Shown here: in pieces, positions 4,972-10,673 of the stretch
Layout of the letters: every line of letters begins with the position of its first letter
Numbering within the stretch: the stretch's first letter is position 1
Assembly: GCA_030605675.1 (NCBI GenBank)
Contig: JAUWHV010000175.1
Coordinates: 1 to 10,673, forward strand
Source of the DNA: Deltaproteobacteria bacterium
Lineage (GTDB): Bacteria > Desulfobacterota > Dissulfuribacteria > Dissulfuribacterales > UBA3076
Length of the DNA stretch: 10,673 nucleotides
Direction of reading: 5' to 3'
Translations under genes and position numbers: made by a program
The notes under the pieces: generated by a model
Told to the model about the DNA's origin: nothing
Databases searched by the model: none
Seen by the model: the letters and a program-made list of their open reading frames with translations, nothing else

Positions 4972-7190
4972 TCACTCTTATCCGGCCCCAGCCCCGGTGC
5001 ATCCCAAGCCATAAGCCGGCTGGAGTTGAGCAGGATGCCGAATGAATGAACTATGTGCAGTGCCCCGGCCATAATTGGCGGGAGCATACCTGCGGCCCCG
5101 AGTATCACACCTCCTATGTTGGTGGAGACAGCCAGCCAGTGATTCTGCTCGACGGTTTTAATAGTCTCGTGGCTGAGCTGCCGAAGCCTTACAATGCACT
5201 CAAGATCGCTATTCACCAAGGCAATATCCGCTGCCTCGATGGCAACTTCCGCCCCTCCGGCCCCCATGGCCACACCCACGCTGGAACTCGCCAGGGCCAG
5301 GGCATCGTTTACACCGTCACCCACCATGACCACCTGTTTGCCCTGGGCTTCGAGTTGTTCCACATAGCGTGCCTTTTCCTTGGGAAGCAGGACAGCCTGG
5401 TAGTCGTCAAATTCAAAGTCCTCGGCCATAGCCTTGGCTACCGGCTCTGTGTCTCCGGTGACCAGGTGCAGGCTGGAAACTCCGTCCTTACGGAGCCAGT
5501 TGATCACATCTCCGGCACCGGCTCTGATGGTATTGGATACTGCTATCAGCCCCTGGGCCTTTCCGTTTTTGGCCACATACACTACGGTGTTTCCCCTGGC
5601 GATGAGATCACCCGCACGGCCCTTGAAATATTTTATGTTGACCCCATCCTCGTCCATGAACTTGTCGTTCCCTACCAGTATCTTGTCTCCATCCAACCGG
5701 GCCCGGACTCCCCGGCCCAGAATGAACTCGCACATAACATGGGGTTTGGGCTTAATGCCCAGTTCAGCAGCAGCAGCCACCAGGGCCTGGGCCATGGGAT
5801 GCTGGTAGTGGGCCTCTGCACTAGCAGCCAGGGCAAGGACACTTATCGGGCTCTGCCTCGTGGTCCGCGGGATTACCTCGACCACTCGTGGGACCTCGGT
5901 GGTGAGAGTGCCGGTTTTGTCAAAACAGAAACAATTCGCTTCGCCTATATGCTCAAGGTAAAGCCCCCCTTTGATGAGGGTGTGGTTCCGGGCCGCATTG
6001 GCAAGGGCGGCTGAGACTGCGGTAGAAGCAGCCAGTACGGTTGCGCATGGGCAGGCCAGGACCAGCATCACCGTGAAGGCCCGCAGGGGATCCAGGGTGA
6101 TGATCAGTGTCCCCAGGACCGCTACAACGGAAATGCGCATGAGTCGCGAGGCCAGTATGTCTGCACGTTTCTCGGAAGGTGCCCGGTTCTCCAGGGAGTC
6201 TTCCACCAGATGCAGGATTCGACAGAGGTAGGTCTCATCTCCTACCTTCTCGGCCCGGATGAAGATTGCCCCTTGCTGGACAATGGTACCGGCAAAGACC
6301 CGGTCATCCGCCCGGCGCACTTCCGGCTCAGACCGGCCGGTGATAGGGGCCTCGTCCACCAGGGCCTCTCCTTCGAGCACCACCCCGTCCACAGGGATTT
6401 TCTCACCTGTGTGACATACTACGGTATTGCCGGCCTTGACCTGGTCCGCAGGTATTTCCACCTCCACTCCGTCAACTACAATAAAGGTATTTTTTTCCGC
6501 CACCTGGAGGATGTTGCGAATCGCCCTGCGTGATCGTTCACCCACATAGTCCTCAAGGAGCATACCGAGTCGCAGGATCCAGATGATTTCCAGGGCTGCA
6601 ACTGCCTCTCCAACAAAAATGGCTACTACACAGCTAACGGCCAGGAAGGGGAATAGGCTCATAAGCCGGCCCTGACGCAGATTCTCCCAGGCATGCTTGA
6701 GGAGCGGCAGCGCCCCGACTGCCGATACCAGTGCGGTGAGGCTGAAGGGCCCCTGTGACAGAGGAGATTTGAATATAACCTCCCGAACCAGGACATAGGC
6801 CATGTAACCAGTGAGGGCTATCACCTCTACGAGGCGGCCGACCAGTGACCTCTCAGGCTTGGAGGGACGACAATCCGGACATTTCAGGCCGCAGGTCACA
6901 GGGCGCAGGCCCTCTTGGCCCGGCGCGATAACCTGATCGTCATTCAGCCACTGGTTAAGGAGCTTTAAAAGACCTGAAGGAGATACCTTATCCGGATCAT
7001 AGAAAAGTATGATACTCCCTGTCACAGGCCTTGCCTCGGCGCCGGCCACGTCTGCCTGGCCGGCAAGCCAGTCCGCCAAGGCTGCAGCCCTGTTGCCGTT
7101 ATAGCGGATGTCTGCAACCCTGACACGCATACGACCGGGGATGCTGTGCCGGACTCGCAATCCCTTTTGATTAAGTTCGCTTTTATTCAT
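4962..7190 (-). CDS. P1B-type heavy-metal ATPase, CtpC-like, with TGR in place of TGE
   Basis: 742 aa inner-membrane ATPase. Order: cysteine-less HMA-like domain with HSIPGRMRVR (15-24) and TGSIILFYDPDKV (57-69); a cysteine cluster CGLKCPDC (100-107); membrane helices about 115-210; actuator domain; CPC membrane site (LACPCATVLAAS, 378-389); phosphorylation motif DKTGT (424-428); HP motif in EAHYQHP (459-465); GDGVND (624-629); and two C-terminal helices. The HMA-like and CPC regions resemble mycobacterial CtpC, a Mn/Zn-linked P1B ATPase. Departures from the family: the actuator loop reads PITGRSEPE, with Arg286 where the dephosphorylating Glu of TGE belongs, and the hinge reads NDALAL instead of NDAPAL. 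The start ATG has AGGAAG about 8 bases upstream. The last residues and stop are encoded by the heptamer repeat. Substrate (Mn, Fe, Zn or Cu) cannot be told from sequence. Confidence 0.9.
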   Translation of the reverse strand: MNKSELNQKGLRVRHSIPGRMRVRVADIRYNGNRAAALADWLAGQADVAGAEARPVTGSIILFYDPDKVSPSGLLKLLNQWLNDDQVIAPGQEGLRPVTCGLKCPDCRPSKPERSLVGRLVEVIALTGYMAYVLVREVIFKSPLSQGPFSLTALVSAVGALPLLKHAWENLRQGRLMSLFPFLAVSCVVAIFVGEAVAALEIIWILRLGMLLEDYVGERSRRAIRNILQVAEKNTFIVVDGVEVEIPADQVKAGNTVVCHTGEKIPVDGVVLEGEALVDEAPITGRSEPEVRRADDRVFAGTIVQQGAIFIRAEKVGDETYLCRILHLVEDSLENRAPSEKRADILASRLMRISVVAVLGTLIITLDPLRAFTVMLVLACPCATVLAASTAVSAALANAARNHTLIKGGLYLEHIGEANCFCFDKTGTLTTEVPRVVEVIPRTTRQSPISVLALAASAEAHYQHPMAQALVAAAAELGIKPKPHVMCEFILGRGVRARLDGDKILVGNDKFMDEDGVNIKYFKGRAGDLIARGNTVVYVAKNGKAQGLIAVSNTIRAGAGDVINWLRKDGVSSLHLVTGDTEPVAKAMAEDFEFDDYQAVLLPKEKARYVEQLEAQGKQVVMVGDGVNDALALASSSVGVAMGAGGAEVAIEAADIALVNSDLECIVRLRQLSHETIKTVEQNHWLAVSTNIGGVILGAAGMLPPIMAGALHIVHSFGILLNSSRLMAWDAPGLGPDKSEEG

Positions 7191-7254
7191 TATTCTCTTC
7201 CTGAAAAGGACATAACCTCAATAAAATCCACCGGTTAAAAAATAATTTAGGAAA

Positions 7255-7260
7255 ATTATA
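7255..7260 (-). promoter_or_regulatory. Candidate -10 box for the leftward operon
   Basis: The minus strand carries a perfect TATAAT 65 bases upstream of the CtpC-like ATPase start. The -35 position (GAATGA at 17-base spacing) is poor, so it would need an activator, or this may be chance in AT-rich DNA. Confidence 0.35.
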
Positions 7261-7305
7261 GTTAATATTATTGCAATTCATTCGCTGCTTTGGTATAGGT
7301 GCATA

Positions 7306-7334
7306 TCAATAAAACAAGTGTCTCATTTTGTCAA
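7306..7334 (-). promoter_or_regulatory. Candidate sigma-70 promoter for the leftward operon
   Basis: The minus strand has a perfect TTGACA (7329-7334), a 17-base spacer and TATTGA (7306-7311). It would give a leader of roughly 105-110 bases that includes one arm of the 20-base inverted repeat. No clear Fur, DtxR or NikR operator is recognisable around it. Confidence 0.45.
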
Positions 7335-7374
7335 CTCACTCTGAGGTTTAAATCCTCAAATAGGGGAAAGTAGA

Positions 7375-7423
7375 CCATAAGCGCTAAATTATTTTTTCAC
7401 CGGATGGACTAATGAACATCGAA
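7375..7423 (-). repeat. Dispersed repeat copy B (inverted copy of 55-102)
   Basis: The minus-strand reading starts TTCGATGTTCATTAGTCC and ends AGCGCTTATGG, matching copy A with one substitution and one extra T. Copies A and B thus form a 7.3-kb-apart inverted pair enclosing the whole leftward operon. Confidence 0.88.
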
Positions 7424-7443
7424 TGTTGAATGGGAAAATCTGA

Positions 7444-7533
7444 ACTACTATTAATGATATTTTAGAGGAAACAGGAGAATTGATTAAGTTTTTCGTTACG
7501 AGTATCAAGACGGTTGACAAGAAACAGAAATAG
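7444..7533 (+). pseudogene. Possible 3' remnant of a four-helix-bundle (S23-type) protein gene
   Basis: A 29-codon open stretch between TGA (7441-7443) and TAG (7531-7533) encodes ILEETGELIKFFVTSIKT near its middle and ends KKQK. This resembles the C-terminal helix of the four-helix-bundle proteins often called 23S rRNA intervening-sequence proteins, which end with similar EL-x-K-x-F-V-x-S-I-K-T patterns. There is no start codon with a ribosome-binding site, and the sequence upstream is repeat. If real, it is a truncated gene; the match is short and judged by eye. Confidence 0.4.
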
Positions 7534-7570
7534 CCGTTGAATGTTCGGTAGTGGATATTTGTTTTTCATT

Positions 7571-7608
7571 CGACGTTGGACGTTCGATGTTCGATGTTGG
7601 ACGTTCAT
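7571..7608 (+). repeat. GTTCGATGTTC-type repeat copy C
   Basis: Tandem-like units CGACGTTGGA, CGTTCGATGTTCGATGTT and GGACGTTCAT. Bases 7575-7598 are identical to 40-63. An open frame across this repeat (from 7576) is repeat-derived and not called as a gene. Confidence 0.8.
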
Positions 7609-7623
7609 CTTTCAAAACAATTC

Positions 7624-7665
7624 CGCTGTGGCTCACTCCTCGCAATGACGGAAGCTATTGTGGGG
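7624..7665 (+). repeat. CTCACTCCTCGCAATGACGG-type dispersed repeat fragment
   Basis: The stretch around GCTCACTCCTCGCAATGACG (7631-7650) resembles the widespread TCATTGCGAGGAGTGAGC-type intergenic repeat known from many bacterial genomes. There is one copy here, directly after repeat copy C, so assignment rests on recognition rather than on a second copy in the window. Confidence 0.5.
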
Positions 7666-7695
7666 TTTTTTGTTCAAAAACTAACCGGACAGGGC

Positions 7696-7734
7696 TTGAC
7701 AAATAACTTATATTTTGGTCATGTGACTAAAATA
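7696..7734 (+). promoter_or_regulatory. Candidate regulated promoter of the rightward operon with palindromic operator
   Basis: A perfect TTGACA at 7696-7701 is followed by a 24-base imperfect palindrome at 7711-7734 (TATTTTGGTCA, TG, TGACTAAAATA; 10 of 11 positions pair). The palindrome covers the place of the -10 box, which is weak (TCATGT at 17-base spacing). This arrangement suggests a repressor or activator site for the ATPase-FeoA operon. The sequence is not a recognisable Fur, FNR or DtxR consensus. An alternative -10, TATAAA at 7769-7774, has no good -35. Bases 7735-7808 are AT-rich leader. Confidence 0.5.
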
Positions 7735-7817
7735 ATTATTTTATTGTTTTTTTTCAATAACAGTAAATTATAAAAATTGCGGCTCATATTGGGTCCCTCG
7801 ATAACCTCGGAGTATCA

Positions 7818-9965
7818 ATGAATTCAGAGAATTCAGGCAGCGCGGGTCAGGCCGGTGAAATTCTCGCCGGTGTTGATTTGGAAATCGCACACGAGTTGCC
7901 GGGCAGGATTAGACTCAAAGGGCCATTTCTTTCACATCCTGCTTTAGACATACCTTTCTTTGAAGCCTACATCCTGGCCATAGAAGGGGTTGAGGATGTG
8001 AGGATAAATCGCAAGGCCTCTTCCATCCTCATAGAATACCACGGAAATTCTCACACCCGCGACAGGATTCTGTCCTCTTTGGCTGTTCCTCCGAAGGAAG
8101 CCCTGTCGGACCAGAGACATACCGATACCAGGACCGAGGCCGATGTCAGCGGCATGATCATGTCTGCAGCAGTGCTCCTGGCCCTTCCTATCCTGCCCAT
8201 GCGTCTAAGAGCTGTCATTTCATGGCTTTCAGTCTCCCCGGTAATTTTGGAAGGCGCCACGACTCTTGTCACCAAAGGGCTCAAGGTCGAGGTCCTTGAT
8301 GCCACTGCAGTGACCATGGTCATGCTCCGGGGGGATTACTTTACAGCCAATGCTGTTCACCTTTTGCTGAGGACCGGTGACTATATCCACCACACAACTG
8401 AAACCAACTCAGACCGTCTGATCAGGAGCCTTCTCAAGCCTGAGACCGGCATGGTCTGGGTGGAAGAGGAAGGCACGGAAAGGCAGATACCCATTTCAGA
8501 GATCCTGCCAGGTCAGTTGGTAGTGGTTGGGGCCGGTGACCTTATCCCGATAGACGGCCGGATAGAGCAGGGCACGGCCCTTGTCAACCAGGCCTCCATG
8601 ACCGGGGAACCTGTGCCGGTCAGGAAGGAGGTCGGCGACACGGCAATGTCCGGCACAGTAGTCGAGGAAGGCAGGATTAAAATAAAAGCTGTGGGCGTTG
8701 GCAGCGAGACCGCCACAGCCCGTATTTCCCGCTATATCGAGTCCTCGTTGAAGACAAAATCTGTTGCCCAGAGAGAGTCTGAAAAACTGGCTGATAGTCT
8801 GGTGCCCCTGACATTCGCACTGGGGGGCGTGATGGCTGTCCTTACCAGGGATCTCAGAAGGGCTACAGCGGTGTTCATGGTGGACTACTCCTGTGCCATC
8901 AAGCTCTCCACACCAGTATGCATCAAGATTGCCATGTATCAGGCAGGCAAGAAGGGGGTCCTCGTAAAGGGCGGTCAGGCCATTGAGGCAATGGCCGAAG
9001 TGGACACTATAGTTTTTGACAAGACAGGGACCATCACCACCGGGCAGTTTGAGGTGACCGATTGCATTTCCCTGGTAGAAGATCTGGACAGCGACGGTCT
9101 TCTGGCCCTGGCTGCTTCGGCAGAGGAACATTACTCTCATCCCATAGCCGACGCCGTTGTCCGGGCAGCAAAAGAGAAATCCCTGGTATTCTATGATCAT
9201 TCCGAGGTGGACTTTATCGTTGCTCACGGCGTGGCCACTTATGTTGACGAAAAAAGGCTCCTTATAGGTAACGAACATTTCCTAAAAGACGACGAGGGGA
9301 TTGACTTCAGTCCTGTTCCTGAAATCAAGAGCAGGCTGAGAGACGAAGGAAAGGCACTGCTCTTTGTGGCCCTGGACAGTCGTCTCATCGGGGTCATCGC
9401 ACTTCGTGACACTATCAGGCCTGAGGTCAGAGCTGTAATCGCACGGCTCAAAGAACTTGGAGTAAGGCGTACAGTGATGCTCACCGGAGATGACCACACA
9501 AGGGCCAAGGCCATTGCTGAATCCCTTGGGCTTGACGAGTTCTACAGCGAGCTTCTGCCCGAAGACAAGGTTTCCAAAATAGCCGAATTCCAAGCCAATG
9601 GAAGCAAAGTCGCCTTCGTTGGGGACGGAATCAACGATGCACCTGCCTTGATGGAAGCGGAGGTCGGTATTTCCATGGCCCAGGGTTCGGATATCGCCAG
9701 GGCCACTGCAGAGGTAGTCCTTTTGGAAGAAGGTCTTGTGGGGGTAGCTCTGGCCAGGGAGGTATCCGTCAAGACCATGGGTCTTATCCGTACGAATTTC
9801 GGTCTGGCCGTGGGAATCAATTCATCCATTCTTATCGGTGCGACCCTTGGCTGGCTCTCACCTCTTGCATCAGCGATCCTGCACAACACTTCAACCATCG
9901 GGATTCTCCTGAACGCCCTGACAGGAGTCTCTCTTGAGCAAAACCAGGCTCCTAAAGAGAGGTGA
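7818..9965 (+). CDS. P1B-type ATPase with SCA membrane motif instead of CPC (possible P1B-6 / FezB-like)
   Basis: 715 aa, ATG at 7818 with GGAG 5 bases upstream. N-terminal HMA-like domain without CxxC: HELPGRIRLK (25-34) and VRINRKASSILIEYHG (61-76). Hydrophobic segments lie around 112-185, then the actuator with intact TGEP (262-265), helices at about 328-372, P-domain DKTGT (401-405), N-domain EEHYSHP (436-442), GDGINDAPAL (602-611) and two C-terminal helices (about 660-702). The ATPase core is intact, but the fourth-helix metal site reads DYSCAIKLSTP (356-366) where Cu/Zn pumps have CPC. That implies a different coordination site and metal. The arginine-rich N-terminus and non-CPC site fit my recollection of P1B-6 ATPases such as FezB of ferrosomes; subclass needs a tree. 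A FeoA-repeat protein follows 4 bases after its stop, pointing to ferrous iron. Confidence 0.9.
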   Translation: MNSENSGSAGQAGEILAGVDLEIAHELPGRIRLKGPFLSHPALDIPFFEAYILAIEGVEDVRINRKASSILIEYHGNSHTRDRILSSLAVPPKEALSDQRHTDTRTEADVSGMIMSAAVLLALPILPMRLRAVISWLSVSPVILEGATTLVTKGLKVEVLDATAVTMVMLRGDYFTANAVHLLLRTGDYIHHTTETNSDRLIRSLLKPETGMVWVEEEGTERQIPISEILPGQLVVVGAGDLIPIDGRIEQGTALVNQASMTGEPVPVRKEVGDTAMSGTVVEEGRIKIKAVGVGSETATARISRYIESSLKTKSVAQRESEKLADSLVPLTFALGGVMAVLTRDLRRATAVFMVDYSCAIKLSTPVCIKIAMYQAGKKGVLVKGGQAIEAMAEVDTIVFDKTGTITTGQFEVTDCISLVEDLDSDGLLALAASAEEHYSHPIADAVVRAAKEKSLVFYDHSEVDFIVAHGVATYVDEKRLLIGNEHFLKDDEGIDFSPVPEIKSRLRDEGKALLFVALDSRLIGVIALRDTIRPEVRAVIARLKELGVRRTVMLTGDDHTRAKAIAESLGLDEFYSELLPEDKVSKIAEFQANGSKVAFVGDGINDAPALMEAEVGISMAQGSDIARATAEVVLLEEGLVGVALAREVSVKTMGLIRTNFGLAVGINSSILIGATLGWLSPLASAILHNTSTIGILLNALTGVSLEQNQAPKER

Positions 9966-9969
9966 TAAT

Positions 9970-10673
9970 GTGCTGACACTTTTCGACGCAAAACCGGGAC
10001 TCTTCAGGATAATGCAGATACAAGGCAACAGGCTGGCCCGGCGTCTGGAAGACTTGGGAATCCTTCCTGGAACGGTGATAACAAAGGTCGAGCTAAAGAG
10101 CGATAAGGATACGGCCCCTGCTATCCGTATAGCCACAAAGGAACGTAAAGGTGTCCTGGGCGGAGGGATGAGTCTCAAGATCTGGGTGGATTATCAGGGC
10201 TCGGTTACAACCCTGGCTTCCCTTCCTCCCAACGCAACCGGTGTGGTTAAGGAGCTTTCCGGCGGAAAGTTTATGGTTGATGCCGTAGGCCTTCTTGGAA
10301 TACGGGAGGGCGAGAAGGTAACGCTCCTTCACCGGCTGCCGCCAATGGACTATGTGGTCAGAGTGGATGGACGCCGGATCAGAGTCGGCGAAGGGGCTGC
10401 CGCCAAGGTATGGGGGACGATAGAAGGCAGGCCTATTCAACTCACGGCCCTTGGCCACGGACGCTCGCTCGTTGTGGATAAGATCGCCGGAGGCATGACG
10501 TCTGTGGAGCATCTTGAGAAGCTGGGCGTCAGACCTGAGTCCAATATCTTAGTGGAAGGAGTTGAGCCCAGGCAGAGCATCGGAATTGGAAGGACCCGTG
10601 TTGTGCTTATTCAGAGTCCGGATGGAATCGAGCTATGGCTTGGGGAAAGGGGAGCCTCAAACATTACTGGAGT
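9970..10673 (+). CDS. Protein with three consecutive FeoA-like domains (3' end beyond window)
   Basis: 234 codons visible, open to the window edge. GTG start at 9970-9972, 4 bases after the ATPase stop, with GAGGTG at 9959-9964; the nearby ATG at 9968 is out of frame and stops after two codons. Three FeoA-like units can be seen. Unit 1, about 1-75, has LARRLEDLGILPGTVITKV (22-40). Unit 2, about 80-155, has MVDAVGLLGIREGEKVTLL (102-120) and VRVDGRRIRVG (130-140). Unit 3, about 156-234, has VEHLEKLGVRPESNILVEG (179-197) and IELWLGERGAS (220-230). Single-domain FeoA is about 75 aa, so a triple fusion is unusual in Feo systems. No signal peptide or helix is seen. It may serve a FeoB beyond the edge, the ATPase, or the FeoB on the other strand. 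Confidence 0.85.
   Translation, partial: MLTLFDAKPGLFRIMQIQGNRLARRLEDLGILPGTVITKVELKSDKDTAPAIRIATKERKGVLGGGMSLKIWVDYQGSVTTLASLPPNATGVVKELSGGKFMVDAVGLLGIREGEKVTLLHRLPPMDYVVRVDGRRIRVGEGAAAKVWGTIEGRPIQLTALGHGRSLVVDKIAGGMTSVEHLEKLGVRPESNILVEGVEPRQSIGIGRTRVVLIQSPDGIELWLGERGASNITG

Larger units (their letters stand above)
7231..7403. repeat. 173-base segment bounded by 20-base inverted repeats
   Basis: CCGGTTAAAAAATAATTTAG at 7231-7250 and the reverse complement of 7384-7403 match at 19 of 20 bases. The right arm is part of dispersed repeat copy B, and a third, shorter version of the same motif sits in copy A (75-92). The segment is AT-rich, has no coding potential, and contains both candidate promoters for the leftward operon. 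It looks like a small non-autonomous repeat element or a long-range mRNA stem. Confidence 0.7.

Noticed and set aside
5046..6014. Long plus-strand open frame (322 codons) inside the CtpC-like ATPase
   Set aside because: It is antisense to a gene with all P-type ATPase motifs; its translation has no recognisable domain and no ribosome-binding site.
7576..7773. Plus-strand open frame of 65 codons beginning MDVRCSM
   Set aside because: It is a translation of the GTTCGATGTTC repeat and neighbouring repeat sequence, has no ribosome-binding site, and such frames are known artefacts of this repeat type.
8496..9278. Long minus-strand open frame (260 codons) inside the second ATPase
   Set aside because: Antisense shadow of an intact ATPase coding region, with no domain resemblance.

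Overview
The window is an iron and transition-metal transport locus from what is probably an anaerobic Gram-negative bacterium, most plausibly a Desulfobacterota-type (sulfate-reducing or syntrophic) organism. This rests on the long lysine-rich FeoB next to NikL/NikK-like exported proteins, and on intergenic repeats (GTTCGATGTTC units, AGGAT-period units, AAGGCTG heptamers) of a kind I associate with such genomes. The assignment is inference; there is no rRNA or taxonomic marker here.

Layout. Two gene groups diverge from a 627-base repeat-rich intergenic region (7191-7817). Leftward (minus strand) run, in transcription order: a P1B-type metal ATPase of CtpC-like type (4962-7190), a stand-alone HMA-like protein (4485-4814), feoA (4101-4325), feoB (1636-4104, overlapping feoA by 4 bases with a TTG start), a small exported NikL-like protein (1297-1617) and an exported DUF4198/NikK-like protein (250-1053). 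A strong intrinsic terminator at 211-242 follows. Rightward (plus strand) run a second P1B ATPase (7818-9965) and, 4 bases later, a protein with three consecutive FeoA-like domains (from 9970, cut by the window edge). That last gene starts with GTG.

How they may work together. FeoA/FeoB import ferrous iron. The two exported proteins resemble the NikL and NikK accessory parts of nickel/cobalt ECF transporters and may deliver or buffer metal on the periplasmic side. Two ATPases and the 109-aa protein all begin with the same arginine-rich motif (H-x-x-P-G-R-x-R-x-R/K) in a cysteine-less HMA-like domain. One ATPase has the CPC membrane metal site but TGR instead of the catalytic TGE loop. The other has TGE but SCA instead of CPC. 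Arginine-rich HMA-like proteins plus an ATPase without CPC recall ferrosome (fez) systems built around P1B-6 ATPases, so a Feo-coupled iron-compartment or iron-efflux system is the leading hypothesis. It is not shown by sequence alone.

Intergenic DNA is unusually structured. It holds dispersed near-identical inverted copies at 55-102 and 7375-7423, a 20-base inverted repeat bracketing the leftward promoter region, heptamer arrays that form a 16-bp stem and supply the stop codon of the CtpC-like ATPase, nested palindromes between the two exported-protein genes, a possible four-helix-bundle (S23) gene remnant, and a 24-base imperfect palindrome next to a TTGACA box ahead of the rightward operon.
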